Of a stretch of DNA of 64,000 nt, positions 52,744 to 63,317 are shown in pieces. Below the pieces are notes generated by a model that was not told the DNA's origin, did not search any database, and saw only the letters and a list, made by a program, of their open reading frames with translations. Both the position numbers and the translations under genes were made by a program. The stretch is from Ditylenchus dipsaci (lineage: Eukaryota; Nematoda; Chromadorea; Rhabditida; Anguinidae). Where the stretch lies: positions 1-64,000 of the forward strand of contig SADC01000317.1 in the NCBI GenBank assembly GCA_004194705.1, in the 5' to 3' direction. Position 1 is the stretch's first letter; each line of letters starts with the position of its first letter.

Positions 52744-55700
52744 TGAAGGGCTCCTTCTGTGAAGAAGGATCTTGTCTGCTCTAATCTGCTCACAAATCAC
52801 CTAAAGACATGTTCTTCTAGACTCTTTCCCTCTTTAATTCTGCAACCTCCTACAATCTTAACCAGAAAATCAATGGCTGCTGTGGTGAAAAATTTTCGGC
52901 TTTTGTTTTGTCACGGTTTGGGCAATGCTAAATCAGATGTGATTGCTAGAAGAGTGGAAAGGTGGCACTGGACAATGGCGTTGAGCTCAACAGGTTTTTT
53001 TTATCGTAAATTCCTTAAAAAATTGTGCGAAAAAAAGTTCACGAGCTTCATTTTGAGTTTATACAGTCCTGGGTTAAACTCTTATTTCCGACTTTTCATG
53101 GGGGTGTTTGGTCTAATTTCAAATGGTCAAGGAACAGGGCTTAGTGGTGGAACGTAAAAAAAAGGCTGAAGGTCAAGGTGAATGGGATTTTTCACTTCAG
53201 CCCTATAGCTGTGACGGAAATTGTGGCCCTGATTAGGTTCTAGTAAAAAATCGGGTCCATTTTTCGCCTTGGTACCTTGGGCTGAATTTCAGGCTCAAAG
53301 CTTAGACATAAACCTGTTTTCCTTACGTTTTAAACACCGAGAAAGCATGTTTTAGTCCGTTTTAACACACGCTGGTCTACCCTTGCCTAAGCCTAAAAAA
53401 CACAATAAAAATTAACAGGGGACCAAGGCTAAAAATAGGCCCGATTCTAAATAGGCCCTGATTAGTACTCATCTTGCTGATTTTTGTTACTTCGGTTACT
53501 TCGGTGAAATACCTACACTCCAAAGTCCAAAGAGAGGAGAAATACCAGAAAATTAATATTATTTAAATTGCAGCATGATCTATCAAAACTATGGGGACCA
53601 GTCCAGAATTTGGAATATAAACGACTGGCGCAGGACATAGCCACGAATTGACTCAAAACAAGCACCCGACAGTGGTGGTGAGCAATTCTGCGGCTGCCCA
53701 GGCGGTGCTCAGAGCACTTATGGATGTCCAGACCAGCCCTACTGGTCTACACCCAGCTGGTCTGTTGATGATCTCACCTGGAGTAGGCATCCAATTAGAA
53801 GACTATATGGAGAGGATACTACCTGGTTCTGTGGCCAAACTTAAGGCAGGTCAGGTACTCGACCATCCAGCTGCTGACAGAACTAGGATCAGGGTTGATC
53901 TGGAATGTTTGCAAGAATTTGTCAATGTGGGTGTTTTAGGATAATTTGGAAATCAAAAATAAAATGCCTGGGGTGTTGAATTCACCTAGGCCCTAATTTT
54001 TAACATAGCTAAACTTTCAGAACTGTGTTACTCGGCGGCAAGAGGCAGTGAATATCAGCTGTCCTGTAGTCAGAATTGTACATGGTCTTTATGACAAAGT
54101 GGAGATTACATTTTTTTTGTTTTCTGACATATTTATCCACTTATTATAGCTTGTACCATATGGGAACAGTCTTAAGTTGCTGCATCTATTGAAATCTGCA
54201 AATAAAGGGCTGTTTCTAATCAACGATGGCCACTTTATTAAGGTATATTGTAGAGTTGTAGAAATTCCCGGACATATAGAAAACCCGGGAATATTCCCGG
54301 AACATTGGAATATTCCCGGGAATATTCCCAATATAGGGGAAATTACCGGGAAACCCAGGAATATTCCCAATGTTCCCGGGAATTTCCGGGAATATTCCCG
54401 GGAATATTCCCATTGTACAACCCTAGTATATTGTACGATCTGCTTATTTCCTCTGATTACCGCACGGGGCACATATTTTTGACCGTAAGTTTGAAGCAAT
54501 TGACCAGTCCAACAATGAATTTTTATCCTTTTAATATTTTTTATGATATCTGTGCAGAATTTTAGGTGGATTGTTTGGCCAGGGCGGCCTAATTAAGCAA
54601 TAAAACCAGAAACTTCAAAGCAATATTTTCTAGACTAATCGTTCACCTAAATGTTTTTGATCCTGCTCGACATACACCTCTTCAGAAATAATGGTCTTCT
54701 TGGCCAACGAGTTGAGTCAAACTTCGATTTAAGATACCTTGGTAACCTGAAACACTGCTACCCTGGTACACTCTGACGACCAAGTCTATTTGTATCTTAC
54801 ATGAATGTGTGTTTTAAATCAAGGATTGATTTAACGGAATTTATTAGTTAAAAAAAGCCGACTCCAAGTGTACCTTTAATTGGGTTACCGTATTTGTTTC
54901 AAAAATATTTGAACGCTTAGTCGAGATTTATGTCCGTCGGACGTAATGCTTCTGCAAATATGAACACATCTTCTTATTGATGACCCACCTGAAAAATTAT
55001 GTCAAAAAAGAGATGAAAGACAGTTTTCAACCAATAGAGGGTGGGGGACTGGCTGCTTATTTTCCGATCAACCTCTAGGGGCGGCAATTAGAGGAAATAC
55101 GATACACGGTTTTTTAAGCCAAAACGTCTAATAAATTTTAAATCTCAAAATTTAAAATTTCCAGGAGAGTGGCGCTACTGGCTTACATCCCTTTAAAAAC
55201 AGCTACTTTCTTATACCTCCCCCAATCCTTGGACCTACTGGTAAATACCCCTCCCAAAAAATCGACTTTTTAGGAATGGTAAAAACCATTTCTAAGTCAA
55301 AATTTAGCCATAAAAAGGCTAGAAAAGCCATTTAAAGATGGGCAAGGTCAGTATAGGAGGGAAGGAACAAAATAGGGACCATTTTTAAAGGCCACTTTAG
55401 GACCTTTTAAAGCCCAAGCCCCCTGGGGTTGGAGTTAAAGATGCGTGCACTCACTTACCTTAGACATGATTTCGAGCAAGTACTCTTGGTTAGAGTCCCT
55501 TTTTGCCACACCCCGTGTTTGAAAACATGGTAAAACAGCCTAAAGTTAGACAACACCATCAATAAATTTAAAGAAAAAGTGGCCCTTATATTAATTTTTC
55601 TTCTCCCAATACAGCCTATAATTCCTTTTAAATTGCCTTTTGAGTCCTTTTATAGCAAGATTATCACTTTAAAATTGCTTTTAGACACTCCTCAGAAATC

Positions 55701-56290
55701 ATGATCATTGGGAGGGAGTGGATATGATTTTCGGAAGTGGTATAAGAAAGTAGGATCGAGATTTTATTGGTCAATACTATTTTTCACAGATTCACTCGTT
55801 TTTCACTCGTCACAAATTTAGCCAAAACCACAGAAAAAAATTCCTGCCATTTTTGTCAAGAACACTTTACTTTCATGAAATTATGGTAATGAACAGGGGT
55901 GATGTACTCAACAATTACCTCAAAAATCAGCCTCCGTAGTCAGCCGGGCTCAAAATTTTGACTCAGCCATCAGCTTCAGTCAACTGATGGCTAAGTTTGA
56001 ACTCAGCCGGCTGAGGATAACACTAAAGTGCCCGGAACATGAGGATATACTATTTATTTTTTGAGTTTGCCTGTTATTTTACCACCATGGTAGTGAGACA
56101 AATACCACCTAATTTTACCAAGGTTGGAAAACTGCAAAAATTCTGGGTTCTTAAAAATGACTAGTTTAATATGTATGTGTTTTAGGACCAACATGCTATC
56201 GGCTATGCATTGGACTCTTTGTGGAACTCATTGCTCATCAAAGAACAAACTATTCAGCAACAAAAACAGGAACGACTAATGAACTCCTAG
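52744..56290 (+). CDS. Alpha/beta-hydrolase fold protein (ABHD-like), multi-exon
   Basis: Exons: about 52,744-52,993 (MAAVVKNFRLLFCHGLGN, the HG oxyanion turn; earlier codons possible), 53,574-53,926 (HDLSKLWGPVQNLEYKRL; then HPTVVVSNSAAAQAVLRAL; HPAGLLMISPGVGIQLEDY), 54,021-54,098 (NISCPVVRIVHGLYDK, with the acid Asp), 54,150-54,242 (LVPYGNSLKLLHLLKSAN, LFLINDGHF, with the His), and 56,186-56,290 (DQHAIGYALDSLWNSLL to MNS and TAG). Joins after 53,926 are in phase; the 54,099-54,149 intron is 51 nt. The Ser motif is S-N-S-A-A rather than G-x-S-x-G. One frameshift near 53,647 would be repaired by one G. An exon between 52,993 and 53,574 may be missing. The order HG, Ser, Asp, His fits small hydrolases such as ABHD10; the substrate is unknown. 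It may be a working gene with a base-call error, or a young pseudogene. Confidence 0.65.
54251..54425. mobile_element. hAT-like MITE at a splice donor, 8-bp duplication GTATATTG
   Basis: The ends are TAGAGTTGTAGAAATTCCC and GGGAATATTCCCATTG...CAACCCTA. GTATATTG is at 54,243-54,250 and 54,426-54,433, exact. The left copy of the duplication is itself the donor (AAG|GTATAT) of the hydrolase exon ending at 54,242. Confidence 0.9.
54888..55102. mobile_element. CCGTAT-family MITE, decayed, in a hydrolase intron
   Basis: The left end is CCGTATTTGTTTC after TA; the right end is GAGGAAATACGATA. The interior resembles other members near GGTGGGGGACTGGCTG. Confidence 0.5.
55140..55520. repeat. Half of a foldback of the 57,583 type
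   Basis: GAGAGTGGCGCTACTGGCT, then CCTCCC and AAAAATCGACTTTTTAGG..TGG, ending in GATGCGTGCACTCACTTACC and TTAGACATGATTTCGAG. It matches one arm of the 57,583-59,382 element with the same central motif. Confidence 0.55.
55930..56030. repeat. TCAGCCGGCTGA word cluster
   Basis: The words TCAGCCGGGCTC, CTCAGCCATCAGC, CAACTGATGGCTAAG and CTCAGCCGGCTGAGG form an inverted array of about 90 bp, like the arms of the satellite-type elements. Confidence 0.5.
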
Positions 56291-56639
56291 ACAATATTTG
56301 ATTATCTACCTACCACAATATTGGTGAATTACACAATTAAACTAATAAAGAAACTATCAACAACAAGATTGCACTTGACCGGGTGAAGCAAAAGTTTTAG
56401 CGCGGTAAAAGCTGTGTGTACCAAATTCCACGCTGAACACAATGGCTAAAAAATTCGGCAAGAGAAGGGAATCTAGCTTGTGAAACAGCATTTGAAAACA
56501 ATTGATTCACGACTATTCTCAAGCACCTGAAATTAAAACAAAATATAGGTAATACTGGTTTTAATTTGTGTACTACTTGAGCGTCCGATAATTGTGGTCA
56601 AATTGTGGATCAAAGAGATAGTTGTGGAAAGTATGGCTA

Positions 56640-57450
56640 GATAAGACCTGTCGAAAACGAAATTTGTCACACGTAGTCTTTGTCAAGGCGAAATTTTTTG
56701 AAGCGAAATTTGTCAAAACAAAGTTGGTAAGCTTAACTGAGCTCTTGAGGGCATTTCGAACTAGGTTGCCTAGTTCGAAAAACGGCCGAAACTATTTTTC
56801 CAAGTTGTTAGGGGCCAAACGATGCTCAGCATATGCTTACCTACTTTGTTTAGCAACAAATAGTCCACACCCCCCCTCCCCCTACTACCAGTTATCCATA
56901 GCTTTTCCATTAAACCCTCAATGATCCTCAACCATTACAATCCAACTTTAATCCAGTTACAATACAACAATTATTCGTGGCTGAGTATCGACTTCGGACC
57001 CTTTCAATCGAATCTCCACTTCTTCAATCATCGTCAAGCCTGTGAAAACCAAACCATCTTTGGACATTGCAGTCCAGTATTTAATCGTCCAGGATACACT
57101 ATTCATAGAACAATCGAGTCTGCATCATCGTTAGGTGTTTACGATCACGCCTCGAATCTTTTTTACGTATAACCCACGATACTACCAATATTAGGGCCTC
57201 TACAATCGAACTTTTGATCATCATTTGGCATCTCTCAAAAGCAATACTGTGCAAAAAATAAGGAAGTAAAAAATGCTAGGAGTAGAAGTTGTGCGGAAAG
57301 TTTGGATAAAAAAGCGGGAACTTGAATAGACGGGCTAGCACCGCGAATGCCAGGCCGAAAGAGTAGTGAACGTAATGAACATGGTTTTGCCGAAATTCAT
57401 CCTGACAAGATTCGTTTTGACGAAACTCGTTTTTGACAAGTTTTCCCTGG
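56640..57450. mobile_element. Possible satellite-armed element, TTTGTCAAAACGAAA type
   Basis: CGAAATTTGTCA and TTTGTCAAGGCGAAATT words on the left and TGACAAGATTCGTTTTGACG words on the right are inverted over 0.8 kb. The two open frames in between (56,622-57,172) have no recognised family and the ends are not defined. Confidence 0.35.
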
Positions 57451-57582
57451 TTGAAATATTGCAGTTTTGTCTGTAACAAGCAATGGCCTCTTTTGTAGGT
57501 CTGCTTCCCCCATTCTTTTATTGATTAAGAGTTCTATAAATACTTCTCAGCCTGGTCCAGATAACCAAAAATGTTATTTTCA

Positions 57583-59382
57583 ACAAATTTTGTTGTGAAA
57601 AAATACTCGAGGAGGCATGGGTATAGACGAAAGAGTATTAAACCCAGCAAGTTGTTGAGGTGACTTTTGTAAATATAGCTTAAAGTATCGAAAAGTTCGA
57701 CTTTCAAGTCCTAAAGTATTAAAGGTACTTGGGGAGTTTCGACCTCTATGGAGTGTTGAACACATCAATTTTTGGAACTGGCCTCCGGGGTTTATCCGGA
57801 GGCCTTATATATGGTATGGCCCTGAAAGTTTTGTGTGTGCCATAGTGTTGTGAGAATGTCATCAGAGATGTTATCTTCTCATGGGGCACTTACTTCTGAC
57901 AGATAACATTTCAGTGGCTATCAGCAACCCTCATCGTGTGCTGAGACGTGATTTTCTCACCTTCGAACTAGTCTAAAATGGACCACTTATGGTTCAAAAA
58001 TTTTAGAAAAGTCTGGCGCTACTGTAATATAGCCCCCCCCCCCCCCCAAAAGCGCTACTCTAATATACCCCCCAAAAATCGACTGCTGTCATATACCGCC
58101 CCCCCCCCTCCCCCCCCCCCCCCCCAAAAAACCGACTTTTAGGGATGGTCAAAAACCATTTTACACAATAATTTCGCCATGAAAGGGACCAGAAAAGCAG
58201 TTTAAAAGTGATTATGGGCTGTATTGGGAGGGAAGGGAATAATACAGGGGCCACTTCTCGAGATGGTTGGGATTCTTAGAGTACTCATTCTCTAAGCGTA
58301 TAAGGATGCTTTCAAACCCAGGAACTTGTGGTGCAGGCATAAGTATAAGTACTTTTCATGGATCAAGCCCATCAGCGGGGTGGACCTCGCGGGTTTACTT
58401 ATAGGCTAGCACTTTTTGAGTGCTAGGCTGAATTTTTGGATGCTGGGCCTCTGGCCCGGCCTTATAGAACCAGGGAAATGCTCTTCGGCGAAAAAAGGAG
58501 ATGTTGAACATAGTTTTGAATACTGGGGCCTACCGCATAAATAACTCTGGTATGCATGTTTTTTCATGCATCCAGAGTCGCTTTCGAGTGATTTGTGTCT
58601 AAGGTATGTGGGTGTGCGCATCTCAACTCCAAGCCCCTGCGCCCCCGAAGTGGGCGCAGGGGGCTTGAGAGTTAGAGATGCGCGCACTTACCTTAGACAT
58701 GATTCTGAGAAGTACACTTGATCATAAAATGCATATAGAGTCTATTTTTGCCACGGCCCGAGTTGAAAAACATGGTAAAGCAGCTAAAAAAGTGGCCCTG
58801 TATTATTCCCTTCCCCTCCCAATACAGCCCATAATCCCTTTTAAACTGCTTTTCTGGTCCCTTTATGGCAAAATTATTGCATAAAAATGGTTTTTAGACA
58901 CTCCCAAAAAAGTCGGTTTTGGGGGGGGGGCTATATTACAGTAGCGCCAGACTTTTCTAAAATTTTTGAACCATAAGTGGTCCATTTTAGACTAGTTCGA
59001 AGGTTGAGAAAATCACGTCTCAGCACACGATGAGGGTTGCTGATAGCCACTGAAATGTTATCTGTCAGAAGTAAGTGCCCCATGAGAAGATAACATCTCT
59101 GATGACATTCTCACAACACTATGGCCACACACAAAACTTTCAGGGCCATACCATATATAAGGCCTCCGGATAAACCCCGGAGGCCAGTTCCAAAAATTGA
59201 TGTGTTCAACACTCCATAGAGGTCGAAACTCCCCAAGTACCTTTTAATACTTAGGACTTGAAAGTCGAACTTTTTCGACACTTTAAGCTATATTTACAAA
59301 AGTCACCTCAACAACTTGCTGGTTTAATACTCTTTCGTCTATACCCATGCCTCCTCGAGTATTTTTTCACAACAAAACTTGT
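57583..59382. mobile_element. 1.8-kb foldback element
   Basis: The left arm 57,583-58,255 and right arm 58,790-59,382 are near-perfect reverse complements (for example TTGTTGTGAAAAAATACTCG; GGCCTCCGGGGTTTATCCGG). The left arm has an additional C-rich insertion near 58,050-58,120. The centre carries the CTAAGGTATGTGGGTGTGCG hairpin (58,600-58,707). No protein is encoded. The arms' similarity implies a young element or gene conversion. Confidence 0.85.
58520..58760. repeat. CTAAGGTATGTGGGTG hairpin core in foldback centre
   Basis: In order: ACTCTGGTATGCATG and CATGCATCCAGAGT (stem 1), then GTCTAAGGTATGTGGGTGTG, GCGCATCTCAACTC, a CCCCTGCGCCC/GGGCGCAGGGG stem, GAGTTAGAGATGCGCG, CACTTACCTTAGAC. 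This is the cleanest copy of the family. Confidence 0.8.
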
Positions 59383-61080
59383 CGAATGGTGGTTTTTTTA
59401 AGTAGGTTTTATTCATTAGCGTTTCATAAAATTGCCTTTTTATAATCTACATCATTTTCAATAATTCATCGGCATAGCAAAATTTGAGCAATGAGATTTG
59501 CAACAGATGATTTACAACAACGTATTTTGCACCACACAATGTGCACAATAACCGTGTCGCAAGAATTACTACTGTTAGGTGAGAGAATGTGAGATTTGAA
59601 TTGCAAGAAATACACCTAAAGGTTTGTGCTGCATCCTTGTGTGATTCCAAGTCTATGCCTGATAATTTGCACGCCAAGATATGCGCCCCCAAATTTATGC
59701 CGCAACATTTACTTCTTTTAACCCTCTTTTGCCGGTTGGCCATATTTTGGCCAGTTATAAAAGTGATTCAAAACAAGACTAATTCGTCACGTTCAGACAT
59801 TATTTTTTTTCCAGAAGATAAAGAAAAAGTTTGCCAACATTTTAGTGCCAAACAACAGAAGATGAGACAAACAAAAATTGCTAAAAATTTAACCAAAAGT
59901 TGTATTTTCGGCCATTTCGTATGACGCGATTTTGTAACTTTATTTGACTTAGTAAACCAAGAACTTCATCTACACCATGCCTTTTACTTATGCAATGGAA
60001 AGTACTATTCCTGCAGATAACAATGCATTTTGATTTGCAAGTGCTAAAATATAAAAGCCATATTTTTGGTGCAATAATAATCGTGGCCATATTTTGGCCA
60101 ACCGGCTCAACGCGGTAACTTAAAAAAGCCTTAAAAATATTATTTCTTTCTCTATCTATCGCTTTTCCTTACTATTTTCATCGAGTTTTTTTCTGCTGAT
60201 CACGACGTTATTTTCAGACAAAAATTAGTGTAAAAAATAACTGAGCCGCAGTAAAAAATGCGTTAGAAGACGAATTTTTGAAAAGGTAGGCATTTCGCAT
60301 GTTAGATGCGCGAAGTGTAGAAAGCAGAGCTCAGTGACGTCTAAAAGGTGTAAAGTAGCGCTCGAAATTGTATTTTTAATTCTTTTAGCGATTTTATTGG
60401 TATTCTTCACAAAATTGTTCAAAAAAATTCAAACACTTGTCCCTAAAATAGCTTCAGTTTTTGAATTGGCGCCAAAAGTATCTTTACCGCTTTGAACTGG
60501 TTGGCCAAATTTTGGCCAATTCCTAATTTAACTTTCTGAAATTTTTCTCCTGCCATTCTGACTTCCTTCCTGTTTCTTTATAAAAATGCAAAAATCTATT
60601 AAAAAAGAGGCATCCCTGAGACGTCGGCGAAAGAGGTTAAATAAGAGACTTTGAGATTTGAACTGCAAGATTAGCACTAAAAATTCGGTTTGCATTTTTT
60701 TTGCATAAAGATTGCCTTTTTTGTACTACAAGATTTGCGACACAAGATGTTTAACCTTCGAAATTGCAGGGTTTTTTTATCATTTAGTGTTTTTAATTTT
60801 TCAACATTGTATGATAGTGTGATAACACATTTGAAAGCTCAGCTCCTCGCGGTTTCAATGCGCCATAAAGCTTTACCCAATACACCTACCAAGCTGAGTT
60901 AAAGTCATTTATATGTAGTAACTCATTAAAAAAACTGTCCTTTTTCAAATTGTCACCAAAACCCCCAAAACTGCCTTTTTTTAAAAACTGATTGCAGCAT
61001 CATGCTCAGCTTGGAATTCTTCACCAGAATCGACACAAATTACCACTCCCACCCCTTTCTCATGTGAAGCACAAACATGC
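59383..61080. other. Repeat-derived, no gene seen
   Basis: GCCGGTTGGCCATATTTTGGCC (59,730) and GGCCATATTTTGGCCAACCGGC (60,085) are inverted ends of an element of about 0.37 kb. GAGATTTGAATTGCAAGA recurs at 59,590 and 60,652. No exon is supported. Confidence 0.45.
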
Positions 61081-61193
61081 CATACGAAAAGGGTGTCACT
61101 AAAACATTTCCTTGTGGACAAACTCAGTAGCTCAAATTTTGGAAAAACCGGCATAGAAAAATATTTGAATTACCGCCTTTTTCGTGTTGTCAT

Positions 61194-61602
61194 CATAGTG
61201 ACCGCGCCGTCCTTCGCCGTCCTAATTTTTTCATCGCCGTCTTGCATTTTAACCATATTTTTTAGTATGTACAACTTTTTTATTTTACATAATATAATCA
61301 GTTTTTATTTTTACACTTTATTTTTAGGCGATCGTCCATGTTTCCTTTCTTTTTATTTCAGAAAAATGGGGCCGTTCTAATTTTACACGAAAATTGTCAA
61401 AAATTTCGGTTGGATTAGGACGGCCTCATTTTTTTGAAATACAAATGAAAGAAAACTTGGATGGTCACCTAAAAATTAGGTATAAAAATAAAAACTGATT
61501 ATATGTTGTAAAATTTAAAAAGCGGTCCATAATGAAAATATGGTTCAAATGCAGGACGGCGATGAAAAAATTAGGACGGTGTAGGACGGTGCGGTCACTA
61601 TG
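61194..61602. mobile_element. Satellite-armed element, AGGACGGCGATG type
   Basis: The ends are CATAGTGACCGCGCCGTCC and GGACGGTGCGGTCACTATG. The flanking 8-mers GTTGTCAT and GTCGTCGT agree at six positions. The arms repeat CCGTCCTAATTTTTTCATCG. The open frame over the left arm is not a gene. Confidence 0.75.
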
Positions 61603-61682
61603 GTCGTCGTCAATTATCTCTATATAGTATTTGGACAATGTTTGTCATTCTGTCTGTCACGTTTTGGTTTTTGTATTTTTTT

Positions 61683-62035
61683 CGCGTTTTCTGATAAGAA
61701 CTCGGAAAAGCTCAACGTTACGTTGTAGCCCGAATCCTTGGCCACATTTTAAGCTATCGCACGGCTCATTTGGCCGACACCCCTGAGACGTCACTTAATT
61801 TTAAGGTTCGTCGTGCACGGGTTTTTGACCCTTTTGGGCATTTTTTTGAATAGTAAGGGTTTTTTTCGGGATTTTTGTACCGAAGTCGGGAAAAGCTCAA
61901 CGTTACGTTGTAGCGCTAATTCTGAGCTACATTTTGAGTTATCGCACGGCTCATTTGGCCGACACCCCTGAGACGTCACTTAATTTTAGGTTCGTCGTGC
62001 AGGGTATTTTAGGGGGTTTTTGATACTTATGGGCA
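61683..62035 (+). repeat. Tandem duplicate of about 175 bp
   Basis: Two units share AAAAGCTCAACGTTACGTTG, GCACGGCTCATTTGGCCGAC and CCCCTGAGACGTCACTTAATT with a spacing of about 178 bp. Confidence 0.8.
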
Positions 62036-63317
62036 AATACCTTTTGAAATAATTTTAAAAATATAATAAATATAAATATAACCTAAAATAATTTTTGTGT
62101 GTTAATATTGCTGTTATATGCCCAATGTTTTAATAGAGTATATTTTGTCAAATCCATTTTCGGCGGTAAATACAAAAATGTTTTGTTATTAGGCGCCTGT
62201 AAGGCGCCAGTCCACCTAGTTTCATATTGCTTCGATATTATTATGTGAATCAAACCAGTTAAACTTTTTTTAAATTATGTTCCAGGCGCCTGTTGTTTTT
62301 CTACAAAAATAAAAATCACGAATAAATTCCTAGACAATATTTATTATTATTTACCGGAATAGTACAAAGGAACACAGTAAAACCAATAAACAAACATCAA
62401 CAACAGAATTGCACTGTAGACAAGAATAGTAGTGGATTAAGTAGTGGTAATGCCGCTGCTTTACAATAAAACAATGACTGGATACTTAAAATTCAGCTTG
62501 GTATAAAAAAATATTCTAGCTACTGAGATAAAACGTTATAGAACAAAATTTATTTAAGAATAAGCCCATCAGGAGTGTGATTTGGCTAGGGCTGCTTTCA
62601 ACAGGCGACTTGGCTTATTAGTACACAAAAAATTCATAGAAATGTGCGCGAAATTATTTGAGGAAACCTATACATACAAGTAATTACACATACAAACACA
62701 GATGCAGATTTTCTAGAACGCAATTCGGAAATTGTTGATTGATATACTAGTTAAATTTCAAATCTTTTTTCTCGATATATATACCCTTTGTAATCACTAA
62801 TCAGTTTTGAGGTTTGCACTATAAAATGTAGCGACGGATTTCGGCTTCATCTTGATTGGTCGAGCGGTAAGTGACTACTTACTGGTATTGTGGACAAAAG
62901 AAATAAATTTTAAAATAAAACAAATTTTAAATAAACAAAAAGCTTGATGTGTACCACCTGAAATCCGACTCTGCCCTAAGTCAATTAGTGTTTTAATTTG
63001 TTTAATCTTTTTGTAAAATTTTGCAAAAAAGAAAAAAAGAATCCCGAAATTACTGCATCGACTACATCTAAAAATTGAAATTGTTTTTATAAAGCCACCA
63101 AATTGAAGCGGTAGTCTAATTTAATTTTTTTTAACTTTCAAATACTAAATAATAAGATGTATTGTGAATCAATTTTTAGAAAAATTTGGGTTCTTGATGG
63201 CAAAATTTCAAAAATTCCATAAAAATTTTTAGACCCTATGTGGAGTCGAACTAGAGTGGTTACACATCGTAAATCGACATTATCACCACTATTAAAGAGT
63301 TCATCATTTCTTGGTGT
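62036..63317. other. Intergenic / 3' flank of the cotransporter gene
   Basis: AT-rich. A dispersed repeat (ATTCCTAGACAATATTT, 62,325) is shared with 56,285, just after the hydrolase stop. No gene was identified. Confidence 0.4.

Noticed and set aside
53574..53650. Reading MIYQNYGDQSRIWNINDW as the hydrolase exon
   Set aside because: It needs two frameshifts to reach the conserved part. The frame starting HDLSKLWGPVQNLEYKRL needs only one and begins at the splice acceptor.
54089..54499. Frames rich in PGNIPG / EYSREYS repeats
   Set aside because: They translate the GGGAATATTCCC arms of a MITE; both strands give similar repeat peptides.
61093..61380. A hydrophobic 95-residue open frame as a membrane protein
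   Set aside because: Its middle lies in the left arm of the 61,194-61,602 inverted-repeat element and the composition is that of T-rich repeat DNA.
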